Shown here piece by piece: positions 36,980 to 49,187 of a DNA stretch of 64,000 nucleotides. Under the pieces are notes generated by a model. That model had not been told where the DNA came from, searched no databases, and saw nothing but the letters and a program-made list of their open reading frames with translations. The translations under genes and the position numbers were made by a program. Origin of the DNA: Anaeramoeba flamelloides (lineage: Eukaryota; Metamonada; Anaeramoebidae); NCBI GenBank assembly GCA_027625915.1, contig JANTQA010000018.1, positions 1-64,000 of the forward strand, given 5' to 3'. The first letter of the stretch is position 1, and each line of letters begins with the position of its first letter.

Positions 36980-37809
36980 AAATGATATTAGGTTTTTTTT
37001 TTTAATAAAACCAAAAACGCTGTTTGGTTTTCTACATTGTTTTGTAAACAAAGAAAGAAAATTTATTCAATTTCCAACCTTTAAGGAAAAATTGATGGAC
37101 TTTTTTCAATGTCGTCTATTGAACAAATAATTGAGTTACTTGAACCAAAAATAATTTTCCAATGTCGTAAATACTTGAGCGCGGCGATCTTTTTGGATTT
37201 ATGAGATGAATAAGGTCGCAAAAAAATTTGGTTAAACTCTTCTAAAAGAACTTTCAATAATCATATTTAAATTCTAATTTTCTTTGTAAAATATTTTTTA
37301 TTTTCCTCAAATTGAATTGAAAATTAGAAGATCAGAACAATTTTCAAACTTTGCCTAATTACTAAAGGATTTCTCAAAATCTCTACACAGTAGCTGCAAT
37401 ACTATCATAAACTTTTGAGTGTTTTCATCTCAATCTTATGGGTAGTTATGAGGAATTATATACTTAAATTTTTTACAAATAAAAAGTTTGAGTTTCAAAA
37501 AAAAATACATAGCATCTTAATTCACTTCCAACAAGATCATAATTTTTTCCTTCTTCCTCCCAGACCAAACTCGAATCATAACAATGTGAGTGATTGTTTT
37601 CAAATCAAAACAATAAAAGACAGTTATTATTGATCATATTTTCAAAGTTTAAAATTTTTACAATAAATTTAAATTGGAATAATTTTAAATTTGTAAAATT
37701 AAATTATTATTACCTTTCTGGATTATTATTACCATTCTGGATTAAAACATAATTGTCAACCAGGTAAAAATTGTCAAATTTATTAAAATTGTCCGATCGG
37801 TTTTAATTG
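36980..37809. other. Intergenic DNA
   Basis: No recognised gene or repeat. The plus frame 37415-37633 has no domain signature and was not called. Confidence 0.4.
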
Positions 37810-37813
37810 TTAA

Positions 37814-39964
37814 GGACTATTCATATTTGATGCTCTGTAGGGGTTAGAATGAATTACTCTCATCAATAAAAACGATTTAATAGAATATCAATTAAAGGAA
37901 AGCCAAGATATTGCAATTTTAGGATTTTTATTGATTGTAGTCGAAAAATAAAAAAAACATTTATTGATTAAAAACTTGAATGAATTTCGGAACAAAACAA
38001 GGCAAAATTAAAAATGAATTTTTTTGATTATCACTGTTGGTCATATCACCTTTATTTTCAAGTATATTGGCACACATGGTATAAACTATCTGGTCATTTA
38101 AAATAATCGTGATATGACCAACAGTGATGAGATTTTATATTTTGGAGAATTGAGATGAAAATTTGAATTTTAAAGTTTGGAAAATTTTAAAATCTTGCTT
38201 TTGGAAAGGATCTTGACCACTTTATATTTTCACCCAACACTTTGATTCCAATGATTTAAATGGTTAAGAAAGTTTTTTATTTTTTTTTTTATTATGGATT
38301 TGCAAATAATTTTTTTTTTAATTTCGTTAATTAGGGAAACGGATTTTTGAACTAACTTCAAAAAAGGTAGAAAACATTTTACTTTCAAATTTCTTTGTGT
38401 TAAAAAAAAAAAGAAACTACTTGCTAAAAATTCAATTTTCAAATTCCAAAGATCCCTTTATTTGGAACACCAAAGCTTTTGTATTGCCAGTCAAGACAAG
38501 CATCACCAATTTACAATTTGAAGCCAAAAGTTGAATAAGCTATTTTTAAGTTTTGAATAACCTTGCAAATAAATAGCAGTTCATTCAAAAGTAAGTTCAT
38601 AAAAGACTGGTGCAAAGAAACACAAACCACCATCTAATTTTAAACGATCTAATCTCAAAATTTCGAACTACTGATACACTATAGGGGAACAAGATTCAAG
38701 TTAACTCAAAAAAACAAAATTCTAAAAACAAAGGAAAAAGAGAATGGGTTTATTGATCCCTCATGAAATTGAAAAAAAATTTAATAAAAAAAGCACCAAG
38801 TAATTTTTTTTCGTTTTCTTTTGTAATTTTTTTGAAAAAAATTACAAAAGTAAATGAATAGACCTCGATTTTTTTTGTCAATTCTTTAATAATGAACTAA
38901 TTTTGATAAAATTCTATATTTGGTTTTGTTATCCCAAATACTACTAGAATTATAAGAAGAAAAATGCAAGATCTATCAGTTCTTCAAAATAATAAATAAA
39001 GGGGTTTTATTTTGAAAATAATCCCATTCTACAATCTAAAAAAATATCGAATAATAAGTATTCTTAGAGATCTGAAATAATTCTTTTTTATATACTAATA
39101 CAATTTCATCTGGGTAGAATTCATTTTGAGTATTTTATTTCACTAAAATTAAATTTTTAAATTTATTTGTCAAATGAAAAACTTTTTAAAAATCAAAAAT
39201 AATTTTTGACAAATAAAAAAATCAAAAGAAACGAAATTTTCAAAGAGAGACAATAAAAATGATCTCCAAAACTCACACCCAACAACAGCTATAGCAGCAC
39301 ACCTTTTTAAATATTGCTTTAGTTTTGAAATAGTTCTAAGATAAGAGGATATATTAGTGAATGAAGAAACACTAAAAATTGAAAATTGCAGAACAACATT
39401 TTGGGGTAAAAAAAAACTTTCCATACTTTAATGATCAGAACTTTAAATAGAAGAAACTCACACAACTATTCTTTTCTTTATATAAATAACAAATTAATTC
39501 CAAATAGAGGAAAAATAAACAGCAAATTTTTAATCGAGGTTGATTCAATAAAATTGAGAAACTGGCATTTCCATTCTACTCATTTTTTACGTGACTCTAA
39601 AAGGGAAACCTTTCCTCAAAAGATCAAAAATACACCAATCAACAAAAAACATCATTAATTTTTAGATCTCATCTAACAAAATTATCAGTAAAATGCAAAT
39701 TCAACAACTAAGAATCGAAGTTTGAAACATTAAAAAGTAAAGGAGATGAATTCTATCTTTTGCAGAATCCCTGAATAAAATACAATTAAAAATGACAAAG
39801 ATGGTGAATATGTACCAAAAATGAATTTTTTAAACTGAAAATTTTCAAAAAAAACTCTAAATTTTCAATTTTAACAAGATCCCTTGAGTCAACTTTCTTT
39901 TAAACCAATATTTATGCTCCTACACTTAAAAGAGTATCCACTGACCTTCGAATATGAATAATCC
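37814..39964. mobile_element. 2.15-kb TTAA-flanked element, GGACTATTCAT family
   Basis: Flanked by TTAA at 37810-37813 and 39965-39968. Left terminus GGACTATTCATATTTGATG, right terminus CGAATATGAATAATCC, an imperfect inverted pair. It contains a strong internal hairpin (atcactgttggtcatatcac with its complement, 38028-38047 and 38109-38135). It is the longest member; short members lie at 42063-42571, 21717-21868 and 53938-54110. Frames at 39170-39424 (minus) and 39431-39658 (plus) show no known transposase motif. TTAA targets suggest piggyBac-like insertion, but these termini start GG, not CCC, so the superfamily is open. Confidence 0.6.
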
Positions 39965-40726
39965 TTAAACAGTAGTAAATGTTCTCATTTTCAAATATTT
40001 TTTAATGTCTTTTTTCCTTCATTTTTGAAACAAAAACCGAAGTCCAAAATTTAGATTGATTGTTGTAATCCAAAATAGAATTCAAAACATCACATTTAAA
40101 CACAAATTTTGGAGAAAGGTTCAATTTTCCTAAATTTGAGATTTAATATTTCGAAACATTATAAAAGTAAATTTTTTGATGATTGGATTTAATCATTCAT
40201 GAGAATTCAGCTTTAAGATTTTAACATTTCGTATTAATGAAGTTTGAAGATTTCCAGTTTCGTATAGGTCTTCATTGATCAGTGAACAATAAGTATTAAA
40301 AATATTGAAAAATTTTTCAATCTTACGACTATCTTGACAATAAAAATAGATTTGACAATTTTTAATAGGTTGACAATTCTGTTTTAATCGAGAATGGTTA
40401 GTTTCATCAAGTTGTCACAAAAATTGTTTCCGTTTCAATTTGTAAAGTTTCATTCTCTTAAAATTTCAAAACAATTTAATCCTTTTAACTCGTCCTAAAA
40501 CTGATATTAGGGTCAATTTCTGAAACTTTTGAATTTTGGTTTACCTTACAAAAAATAATCTGATTGAATACAATTGTAATTTAAAATTTTTGGAACAACA
40601 CAACGAAACACAAAAAAAAAAGTTTTTGAACAATTTTTAATCAATCGTGTTATATTATGAAAGCATTGAAAAATTCACAGGTTTCAGAAATTAGCTGCAA
40701 TTTTTAATATATTTGAAAATATTTAA

Positions 40727-41241
40727 GGACTACGTTCCCACCCTTGGGGGGTTTGATTAATTGTATTATTTCACTTTAGCTTCTCACAAAACATTTTCAC
40801 ACGGAAGAAATTCGACAAAAAAAAAAAAAAAAACATTTTTTCTCATCTTTACCTTTTCACGAAAACTATTTTTCTTTGTTATTCAATGAAAAAAAAATTG
40901 AAAAGAACAAAAAAATAATTGCAAAAAATGGCTTTTGGGGATTTTCAAGTGCATTTCAAATTTTGGAACATTTCAAACTTGTAAAAGTAAATTTAAAAAA
41001 GATGTAGAACAGCTCTTGAAAATAGTGTGAGTTCCGAAAGTTGAAAAGGAAATTCGAAAATATTAAAATCAAAATTTAGCATGATCTAACAAGGTAAAAA
41101 TTGTGAAAATTGTTGAAATTGTGAAAATTTCAGATTTTTTCGAAAAGAAATTCTCGTTGGACAAATATTACTTGGATTACATAACTTACCCAAGGGTGAT
41201 TTTGGACATTATTTCACTGTTTTCACCTAAAAACGTAGTCC
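40727..41241. mobile_element. TTAA-flanked MITE, GGACTACGTT family
   Basis: Flanked by TTAA at 40723-40726 and 41242-41245. The termini GGACTACGTT and AACGTAGTCC are perfect inverted repeats. No coding capacity. In copy A the matching place (near 7955) lacks the element and retains only the joined flanks (gaaaat then ttcaaactttg). Confidence 0.8.
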
Positions 41242-41544
41242 TTAAACTTTGAATTTTTAGTCAAACAGATCCATTTTCTTTTTTATTTTTCAAACATAAA
41301 AAAAAAAAAAGATGAAGAATTGAAAAAAAACCATAAAATGTAATAAAAACAAAAAGTAAACAACAAGAAAATAGAAAAAAACTTTCAAGGAATATGTTAC
41401 ACAAAATTTAAAAATAATATTAAAAGTCACAAGATCTTTCAAATGTCATTTTCTTTGGAATTCAAAAATAAACAAAATTGAATAACAAAATTTGGAACAA
41501 AACTCGGAACAAAAGAAAAAATTATAATGAAAAAAATTTTTTAC

Positions 41545-41821
41545 TCTCGAATGGATTGTAGGGTTCTTGGAAAATGAATTCTTGATGCCTTTTCTTCAAG
41601 AAAGAAGAAGTGTGTACTTGGGGTTCACAATTTTGACAATAATGAACATCACATTTGGTGCAATAAAAGTTAGCTTTTTGTTTTTCACAAACTTGGCATT
41701 GGGGAATTGGAGGTTCAACAGGTATTTGTGTGTCTTTGAATCTTTGAGGATCTTGTCTTTTTTGTTTTTTCTTTTTCTTTCGTCTTTTAGGTTTTTCATT
41801 ATTGTTCTTTGGGTTGTTCAT
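41545..41821 (-). CDS. B-box-type zinc finger exon (copy B)
   Basis: ATG at 41821 (MNNPKNNNEK), a Lys/Arg-rich leader, then CQVCEKQKANFYCTKCDVHYC and a downstream histidine pair, a B-box-type zinc array. It is closely similar to 8244-8517, with the same CGAGA|GTAAAA donor and phase 1. The same downstream acceptor (near 41441) would add only about four residues before a stop, shorter than copy A. The coding part differs from copy A mainly by substitutions and one codon, with no frame break, so it may still be under constraint. Confidence 0.6.
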
Positions 41822-42062
41822 ATTTAAAGGTGAGCTGGATTTTTAGAATGTTTGAAAATAGGAAAAAAAAAAGTTGAATAAAGAAAGATGTTGAAAATAC
41901 AAAAAAAATGAAAAATTTAAAAAACAAACAATCTTATCCCAAGAAAATTGAAGAAAAAATCAACAAATATGTTTCTCTGTTTGTACTTTTTAAAACTAAA
42001 AACAAGAATTCTTGTACAAAAATTTGATATTTTTGAAATTAATGTCAAAATAAAATATTTAA

Positions 42063-42571
42063 AGGACTTTTCGAATTTTATGCTCAATAAGGGTTGAAAT
42101 AAAATACTACAAACAGAAAAAAAGGATTTTAAAAGAAAATGAATTGATGAAAAGCGAAAATATTGGAATTTTTGGATTTTTTAGATTTTTCTTGAAAATC
42201 ATTTATTTATCAAAAACTTAATGAATTTCCCAAACAAAACAAGGCACAACTAAAAAGCTATTTATTTTGATATTAAGAAAATGCCAGTCCACTTTCTTTT
42301 CAAGTATATTTATACTCTCTTGCTACACTCTAACATACTTGAAAAGAAAATGGAGTAACATTTTCCTAATGAAATTTTTTTCTTCAAAATTTGTTGAGAA
42401 TAATTAGGATTTAATGAAGGAAAAGTGTTTTTTGCCCAACTCAAAATTTTGCAAAAAAAAACCTAAATTTTTCAAGTTAGCAAGATCACTTAGATCAAGT
42501 TTCTTTAAAGTCTGTAAATATGTTACTATGTGGAAAAATAGTATTCACAAACCATAAAATTCAAATAATCC
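42063..42571. mobile_element. 509-bp TTAA-flanked MITE, GGACTATTCAT family
   Basis: Flanked by TTAA at 42059-42062 and 42572-42575. The ends are AGGACTTTTCGAATTTTATG and CATAAAATTCAAATAATCC. It holds an internal hairpin (cttttcaagtatattt with its complement, 42296-42360). The matching place in copy A (about 8755-8772) is unoccupied. Confidence 0.75.
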
Positions 42572-42717
42572 TTAAGTGTTATTTAAGGAAGATGCTTATA
42601 ATTGAAATTCAAAGTGTGTCAAGAGTTTGTGTCGACTATTGTTGGTAATTCTTACAAAATATTTATAAAGTAAGGTCTTTGTTCTATAAATTGAAATATT
42701 TATGATACTGGTATTTG

Positions 42718-42871
42718 AATTCTAAATGGGAAAATATTTTATTTTCATTTTCTAGATTTTTCTTTCATAAAGGAAGTTCTAAATGAATTAGGTTGCAAAT
42801 TTTAGACTCTTTTTGAAAAAGGAAATTGAAATCGAAGTAAAAATTTTTCCATTTTATAATTCAAATATTAA
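42718..42871. mobile_element. Mariner-like MITE, CTGGTATTTG family (copy 3)
   Basis: Left terminus CTGGTATTTGAATT after TA; right terminus decayed (AATTCAAATATTAA) before TA. It is absent from copy A, where atttatactaac at about 8901 is the single TA site. Confidence 0.75.
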
Positions 42872-42879
42872 TATTATTT

Positions 42880-44440
42880 TTTGTTTAGTTTCTGTCATTT
42901 CTATGATTTCTTCGGTTTCTGTAGCTCGTGTGATTTCGTGGTTTCTGTGATTTCAGTGATTTTTAGGACTTCTATTATTTCTGTGATTTCTGTGATTTTT
43001 GTGGTTTCTGTGGTTTCCCTGGATAGGTAATGATTTCTGAAATATTTATCAGGTTGGATAATGAAGGAAAAAAATACATTGTTTTACTAAAATTTGTTAG
43101 TTTCTGGGATTTCTGTGAGAATGAAAAATGAAAAAGAATGTAGGTATAAAAAAGCTATTCGGAAAAAATTCAATTTCAGATCAAAAAACCATTACCCTGA
43201 GACCTTGTTAATAATTCTCTAATCTATTTTTAGAATGAATATTATCTTTTAGTTTATGGGGATTGAGCTTTTCAAATAATATGTTAAAAATTGAGAATAA
43301 AAATAAAAAATTTCCAATTTTTATTTGTTAATTACTGGCATAGTTTCACTTTTGTTAAAATCTTGGCGAAAGTATTTGATATTATAGAGATTTATCATAA
43401 TCCACAATTTATAAAAAAAATAGATTTAATTTTTGATCCACAATTTTACTATTTTAAAAAATTTTTGTTCATATATAAATAAAAAACTCTTGTTTTTTTT
43501 TGAAATTTCAATTCTCATTGAGATCGTTAAATACATAATCATACCAAACAATTATCCATACAAAATAACAATCCAACCCAAATTTTTCTTCAAACTAATA
43601 ATTGGGTTTTAAAAAAGAGAGACAAGACAAACAAATTAAAATTGATAATACATGAATATGGAAAATAAACCAAATGTTTTGGAGATTTAATAACTGTAGA
43701 ATCTGCTCGAAATATCAAATAATTTAAATAAAATCTCGTCAAAATCATTGACGAGAACTTCAATTCATTTGAATATATAAGGAACCTCAGTAACCTAAGA
43801 AACCTAAGCCACTTAAAAAAACATAGTAACCTAATAGAACCAAAGAAACCAAAGAAACCAAGTAACTCACGGAACCCAAAGAAATTTGTGTAAAAAAAAA
43901 AAAAAAAACTAACTAACGAAAGGAACTTCAAGAACTGAAGAAATCTAAGGATCCTAAGGAATTTTTTTATAAAAAGGTGAGCGAATTGTAAAGGGGTCAT
44001 ATTCTCTCTAAAATACTCACAGACACCAATATATAATAGCATTGTACCCTCAACTACAAAATTATCTCTTTCTTTTTTAAAAAAACCTTTTTTGAAAACT
44101 TTAAATTGTTTTTAAATGAAAAAAAGAATAATTCTAAAAAAGAAATAAAATATCTCAATATTAATAGTTGTTGGAAAATCTCAATCTAGAGTTTTTGAAA
44201 CCTAACTAAAGAGATAAATCTTCAACTTTATAAAGACTTTTTAATTCAAAAAAATTTATTGTAGAAAATTTAATTTATTTGCAGATATATCATAGATAGA
44301 TGTGCTTCACAATAAATTTTTTTGTTTTAATGTTTTATGATTTTTTATCAGATTTGAACTAATATTTGGTGAATTTTGTATCAGTCTCAGGCATTTTTTT
44401 TCTAATTGTTCTTTTTTTTATTTGATCTGAAATATAAATT
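42880..44440. other. Intergenic DNA within duplication copy B
   Basis: Degenerate TTTCTGTGA-type repeats at 42890-43020, then non-coding sequence matching copy A, ending in a decayed aagtaacctaa array at about 43785-43965. The long minus frame at 43590-44042 is a by-product of these repeats. Confidence 0.45.
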
Positions 44441-44900
44441 TTATTTTACAATCTCTGAAATTTGAAACAGAAATTATCTTGAATTTATATTGGTGACTTG
44501 TTAGTTTGGGTCCTTTGGCTCTTTAAGCAGATCCGTCATTGGAATTATGCCTGATGATACTAGTTACACAAGAAGGTAATTTTTTCCATTTTATTTTTTT
44601 TTTTTCAAAATCCAAATTAAAGGGTTAAAGATGATTAGATTGGCAAGGTATATTATGAAAAATTTAAGTTTGTGGGTTTTCATTTGAAATTTTTTTTTAG
44701 ATTTGGTTAAATTTGGAATTTTAAAAATTTTATAATATTATCGAGTAAATTTTGTAATTAATTTTGGAAAAAATAATACAACCTTCAATGTAAAACTTAA
44801 AAATATACATTGTTTTAAAAAATTCTTACAAGTGAATTATTCTTAGACTCTTCTATATTGGATTTCAGAAAAATATATTTAATATAATACCAAAAATTAT
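44440..44900. mobile_element. Diverged TTAA-GGTTTACA family copy, interrupted
   Basis: Matches the left arm of 26138-26689 from the acaatctctgaaa motif through ccaaattaaagggttaaag, and part of its right arm (cttagactcttctatattgg) near 44850. The right terminus is missing where a poly-T tract, the tail of a LINE fragment, begins at about 44901. Confidence 0.55.
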
Positions 44901-46215
44901 CTTTTTTTTTTTTTTTTTTATTTTGAATTTTCAAAAAGGAAAATTAATTTCCTTTACAGCCATTAGGTTTTCCAGGGTTCAAAAATAATTGAGCAAAATC
45001 CTTGATTTTACACAATTCTTCTAAATTGTGGAAAACCTCTATTAGTTTTTTTTTTAATTTGAGAAATTAAAGGAAAAATTATGTAATTTTCTGTTGATTT
45101 AAAAAATTAATAAATAATTATGCACTCTATGGTACTTGACGTACTTTATAACACGATTGTTTGTTAATATTACCATATATCAAAATTATTTTTAAATACT
45201 TTTTTGGAGTCTCCTAGAGTACGGTCAATTACCGTTAGTTTTGTTAAGTTTTCTATTTATTTGTAAAATCAGTAGATTTTCGTTAGGTTTTTTTTAGTTT
45301 TCTATTTATTTAGAAAATGAATGGAATTCGAAATAAAATCTAATACCTCAAAAAATCCGATAAAACTTCAGAAATAAAATAGAAAACTCAAAAAAACCTA
45401 ACGAAAATCAATTGATTTTCTAAATAAACAGAAAACTCAAGAAAACCTAACGGCACTATTTTTTTTTAATTAAAGAAATAAACTGAAAATTCAAATATTT
45501 TACTCCATTCTTGTAAATTGAGAAAAATCTAAAAATATTTCCAACTTGAAAAATTTTTTTATTGATTAATTCAGTATTTTTCTAATTCGTATTCTAATTC
45601 TTTTAATTTTTAAAACAACAATTAATAGTTTCTTCTTCTTTTTCTCTAAAGGGGATAATATTTACTAGTTTATCGAATACCCGAATTTAAAATTTTTAAA
45701 TTAATTTAAATTTACTGTTGTAAATTATTTTTCTTGCAAAGTCAATTATTGTTTCAGTTTTCTATATAAGTCTTGGGGAATGTAATTTATCAATTATAAT
45801 TCTGTAATTTTCTTATTAATCCAAATATCAATGTTTTTGAAATCATATTCTGTGAAGTCAAATATTTCAAACTCATATAATAGTTAACTGTTTAGGACCG
45901 CTCTAAAGAATTGAATTTTTATCCGATTCAAAAAATTCCTCTTGTTCAAAATATGAAGACCTTTTTTAAATTATTTATCGACTTTTTTAAAGTTGAATTT
46001 TTGGATGGTTTTTTTTTTTGTATTACCAAATCCCAAGAATAAAAATTCTAATAATATTAGGGTTTTTTTCACTTTTATTGTTATTTGAATTAATACCAAA
46101 ATCTTTAAATTTTTTTTCTATATTTTTTATAATTGATAATTTAATTCAATCATTGATCCTTTCATTATTAATATCAAATCATCGGCAAACATCAGAATAT
46201 ATAATTTCTAATAAA
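44901..46215 (-). mobile_element. Degraded LINE fragment
   Basis: A poly-A tail on the minus strand (T-run 44901-44921) is followed by a hairpin related to 441-517. Sequence matching the reverse-transcriptase region of the LINE at the window end follows: 45740-45950 resembles 62090-62280, and 46150-46200 resembles the ADD catalytic region near 62513. The frame is heavily decayed. A CCTAACG palindrome cluster (45232-45456) lies inside. Confidence 0.6.
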
Positions 46216-46229
46216 TCGATTTTTTCTTA

Positions 46230-47425
46230 AAGAAACTGAAAAAAATTCCGTTAATGGTTCAAAATTTTTTAGAGTTGGCAAAATCATTCCAATTATGAAA
46301 TTTAGAAAATTCAAAAAAGAAAAAAAAAAATAAAATTTGAAAATAAAATGTTAAAATACTTTAATTGGGTTCGGATTTTATTCAAATTTCCCACTTTTTC
46401 AAAAACCTCTAGAATTTTTTTTTTTATTAAAAATAAGATATATTGCTTATCCTGATTCCATAAAATCAAAAAAAAAAAAAAAAAAAAAAAGAATTCTTTA
46501 TTTGACACCAAAACTATATTATCAAATAAAAAGATTCTTTTGATTTTTTTACACAGTAAAATAATTTTCTTAGGAGAATATTAATAAAAAAAAATCAGGA
46601 TTGATCAAAAGGTAATTAAAATTAAAATACCAAGTAGAACAATCTCAAATATTTATTATTATTTTAATATTGAGTGAAATTTATTTTTTTAATAAATTGT
46701 AAAAAATTATCATTAATTAATAAATTTTGAGAATAATGGGGTTTTATGAAAAAAAAAAAAAAAAAAAAAAAAAAAAACAAAAACAAATAAGAAATAAGTT
46801 CTTATTAATTATTGACAGAAAAAAGAATTATTTAATTGAATGTATTCTTAAAAAAGAATTATTTGAGTTTTTTTCAAAAAAAGAATCAAAAAGTTAAGTT
46901 TGATTATTTTTCAATATTTTTTATTTGAACTTTATAAAAGTTCACCCCCTTCATTTCAAGATTTTTCACGAAATTATTTTTATTGTATTTAATGTAGTCC
47001 GAATGGACCATTCTCAATTAAGAACAATTATTGTCAAGTTAATCTTTTTTCCTCTAGTAAAGATTTATTCAGATCATCCGTTTCTAAAAATATTCTTATT
47101 TGAAATACACTGGAATCCATTTATAGAACCCCAGTTATTTATAAATACACGAATTGTGTTAAATTTAGACATGTGATGGAAGGTGAGCGAGAGAAAAATT
47201 TGAAAAATTGAAAAATGAAAAATTTAATAATTTATTTTTGAATGGTAATTAGTAATAAAAAAAAAAACTTTATTGAAATTATTATGAGAGAAACTGAAAA
47301 AAAATATTGAATTAATTTTGATAAAAAGAAAAAAAATTTATTGAATTAATTTTTGATTGAAAAAATTGATTGATCAAAAAAAAAGAAAAAGAAACTCAGA
47401 TAATGAAAAAAAAAAGAGATTTGTT
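46230..47425. other. AT-rich DNA, no gene called
   Basis: A poly-A run of about 30 bases lies at 46748-46780. The plus frame 46925-47176 (VHPLHFKIFHEIIF) is less AT-rich and could be an exon, but no family was recognised. Confidence 0.35.
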
Positions 47426-47429
47426 TTTT

Positions 47430-48976
47430 TTAATTTTCACAAAAAATTTCAATTTGAGTAATATCCCAATTATTTTTAGAAGAACCTGATAAAAAATTTC
47501 TGGATTTATTTGATTGTTTTTGATATCCAAAAGGCACTTGATACGTATTACCTAGATCTGAAAAGTTATACTCCTTCATATTTTTATTTTGATCCCCTAA
47601 TTGCAAATCACAACTACCACCTCCAAATATTGGCGCATAATCTGGATGGCAATATATTTCGTAGTGTTTACGCTGATAAATATGCAATTTTAAAGGTTTT
47701 TTTAAATTTGGGTCCAGACTAATTAAGGAAAAAAGAAAGGATTTATTTCCTAACGATTGTTTATAACTGTATGTTGTTGAATCCCAATCAATTGCTGCAA
47801 ATCCACCAAATAAGGAATTATTTTTTACTTTGATTAATAATATGGATTTTCCTTTATTGTCACATTTTTCATGAAACGTTTGTGTTATCCATCCATCTGT
47901 TCTTGAATTAAATCTTCTTTTCAAATATGAATTGCACCCTGCTTCTTTGACCCATTTTTTGAGAATTAGATTAAATTTTGGATTATTTTCTTTTTGAAGG
48001 ATTTCTGATTCTTCTAAAAATAATGGATCAATTACTTTCAATTTAAAAGGCGATTTTGGAAGTAATTGATCATTTATTGAGATATTTATTTGATATTCTC
48101 CTACTCCTTGGAATAAATATTCTCCAATTAATTCTCGATTTATTTTTTCAGGAAATTTGGTTATTTCAGTGATCATTTCATTTGAATTTGATTTGAGAAT
48201 TTCCACTTTTGGATTGAATTTTTGGGCATTTACAGTTTCATTAAATTGATTTTTAAGTAGAATTGAAAATTTCAATTTATTTTCCAACATAATTTCATTA
48301 GGTAAATTGATTTGGGTTTTATTGTGATCAAAAGGCAATTTTAATTTCCAATTTTTCAAATTCTGTTTTAAATCATTTGAAATTATATTTATTTTTATAA
48401 ATTTTGAATTACAAATTAATTTCTTGTTTTTATTCAAAATTGACAATAATTTTTTCAATTTAAAATAATTGATCAATATTTGTTGATAATCATTATATTT
48501 TTTACAAATTTCAATTTCTTTTATTATCATTTCAGATTCATTAAAATTATCAATTTCTTTTTGTATTTTCTTTGTTTGTTTATTTAATTTGAAAAACTTT
48601 TCATTTTGTTCAATTGATATTTCTTCATTCATTTTCTTGAATTTATATTGGGTTAATTCATTAATTTTTTGATAATTTTTTTTGACCAATCCCATATTTA
48701 TTTGTTTTTCTTTTAAGGAATTGAATTTTTCATTTTGAATTTTTTGAACAAATTTTTGTTTTTTCTTATTAATTGAATTTATTACCTTGATTAATTCTTG
48801 CAATTCATTTTGGATTTTTTCATAACCTTCTTTGAGATTTACTACTTGATTGCAATTTCGATGATTAAGAGTTCGACAATCAACACATAATAATTGTTTA
48901 TGATCAAGACAAAAATATTGAAATGGTTTATTTTTGTGTTCATTACATAATCTTGGGAATTCTGAATTTGATTTTT
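47430..48976 (-). CDS. B-box, coiled-coil, filamin and TLDc domain protein, last exon
   Basis: One open frame of 515 codons. It begins with a B-box2-like zinc array (LCNEHKNKPFQYFCLDHKQ then LCVDC...HRNC) and a coiled coil of about 130 residues. A filamin-type Ig domain follows, ending GEYQINISINDQLLPKSPF. The last 170 residues form a TLDc domain: LKRRFNSRTDGW, GGFAAIDWDS, FLFSL and IFGGGSCDLQLGD. TLDc proteins are linked to oxidative-stress response and V-ATPase regulation elsewhere; B-box and coil mediate self-association. No ATG precedes the B-box in this frame, so upstream exons must exist. Acceptor CACAAG|AA at 48977 fits a phase-1 donor; TAG at 48984 is the alternative. Apparently intact. 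Confidence 0.8.
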
Positions 48977-48984
48977 CTTGTGGC

Positions 48985-48985
<1 letters not shown>

Positions 48986-49021
<36 letters not shown>
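48986..49021. repeat. (TA)n microsatellite in a presumed intron
   Basis: About 17 TA units in the presumed intron between the B-box2/coil exon and the TLDc exon. Confidence 0.85.
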
Positions 49022-49024
<3 letters not shown>

Positions 49025-49187
49025 TTGTTAAAAAAGTTTTTGAATAAATTAAAATAAAATAAAATAGACTAATTTTTAATTAAAAATAATCTAAAAAGGG
49101 AGAATTGTAGAAAAAAATATTCAAAAGATACAAGAAAAAAAATCTAAAGAAAAACAAAAAATCCAAAGAAAGATTAAAAGTTCAAAC

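Larger units (their letters stand above)
40412..44540. repeat. Segmental duplication, copy B
   Basis: Collinear with 7529-10625. Three additional insertions account for nearly all of the extra length: 40727-41241, 42063-42571 and 42718-42871. At each, the matching place in copy A keeps an approximately uninterrupted target. The B-box exon is retained at 41545-41821. Confidence 0.8.

Noticed and set aside
37415-37633. Plus frame of 72 codons
   Set aside because: No domain, no paralogue in the window, composition like the intergenic background.
43590-44042. A 150-codon minus frame rich in Phe and Leu
   Set aside because: It is the translation of decayed repeat arrays shared with the other duplicated segment; there it is not open and shows no domain.
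47510-47722. Plus-strand frame opposite the TLDc domain
   Set aside because: Antisense shadow of a well supported domain.
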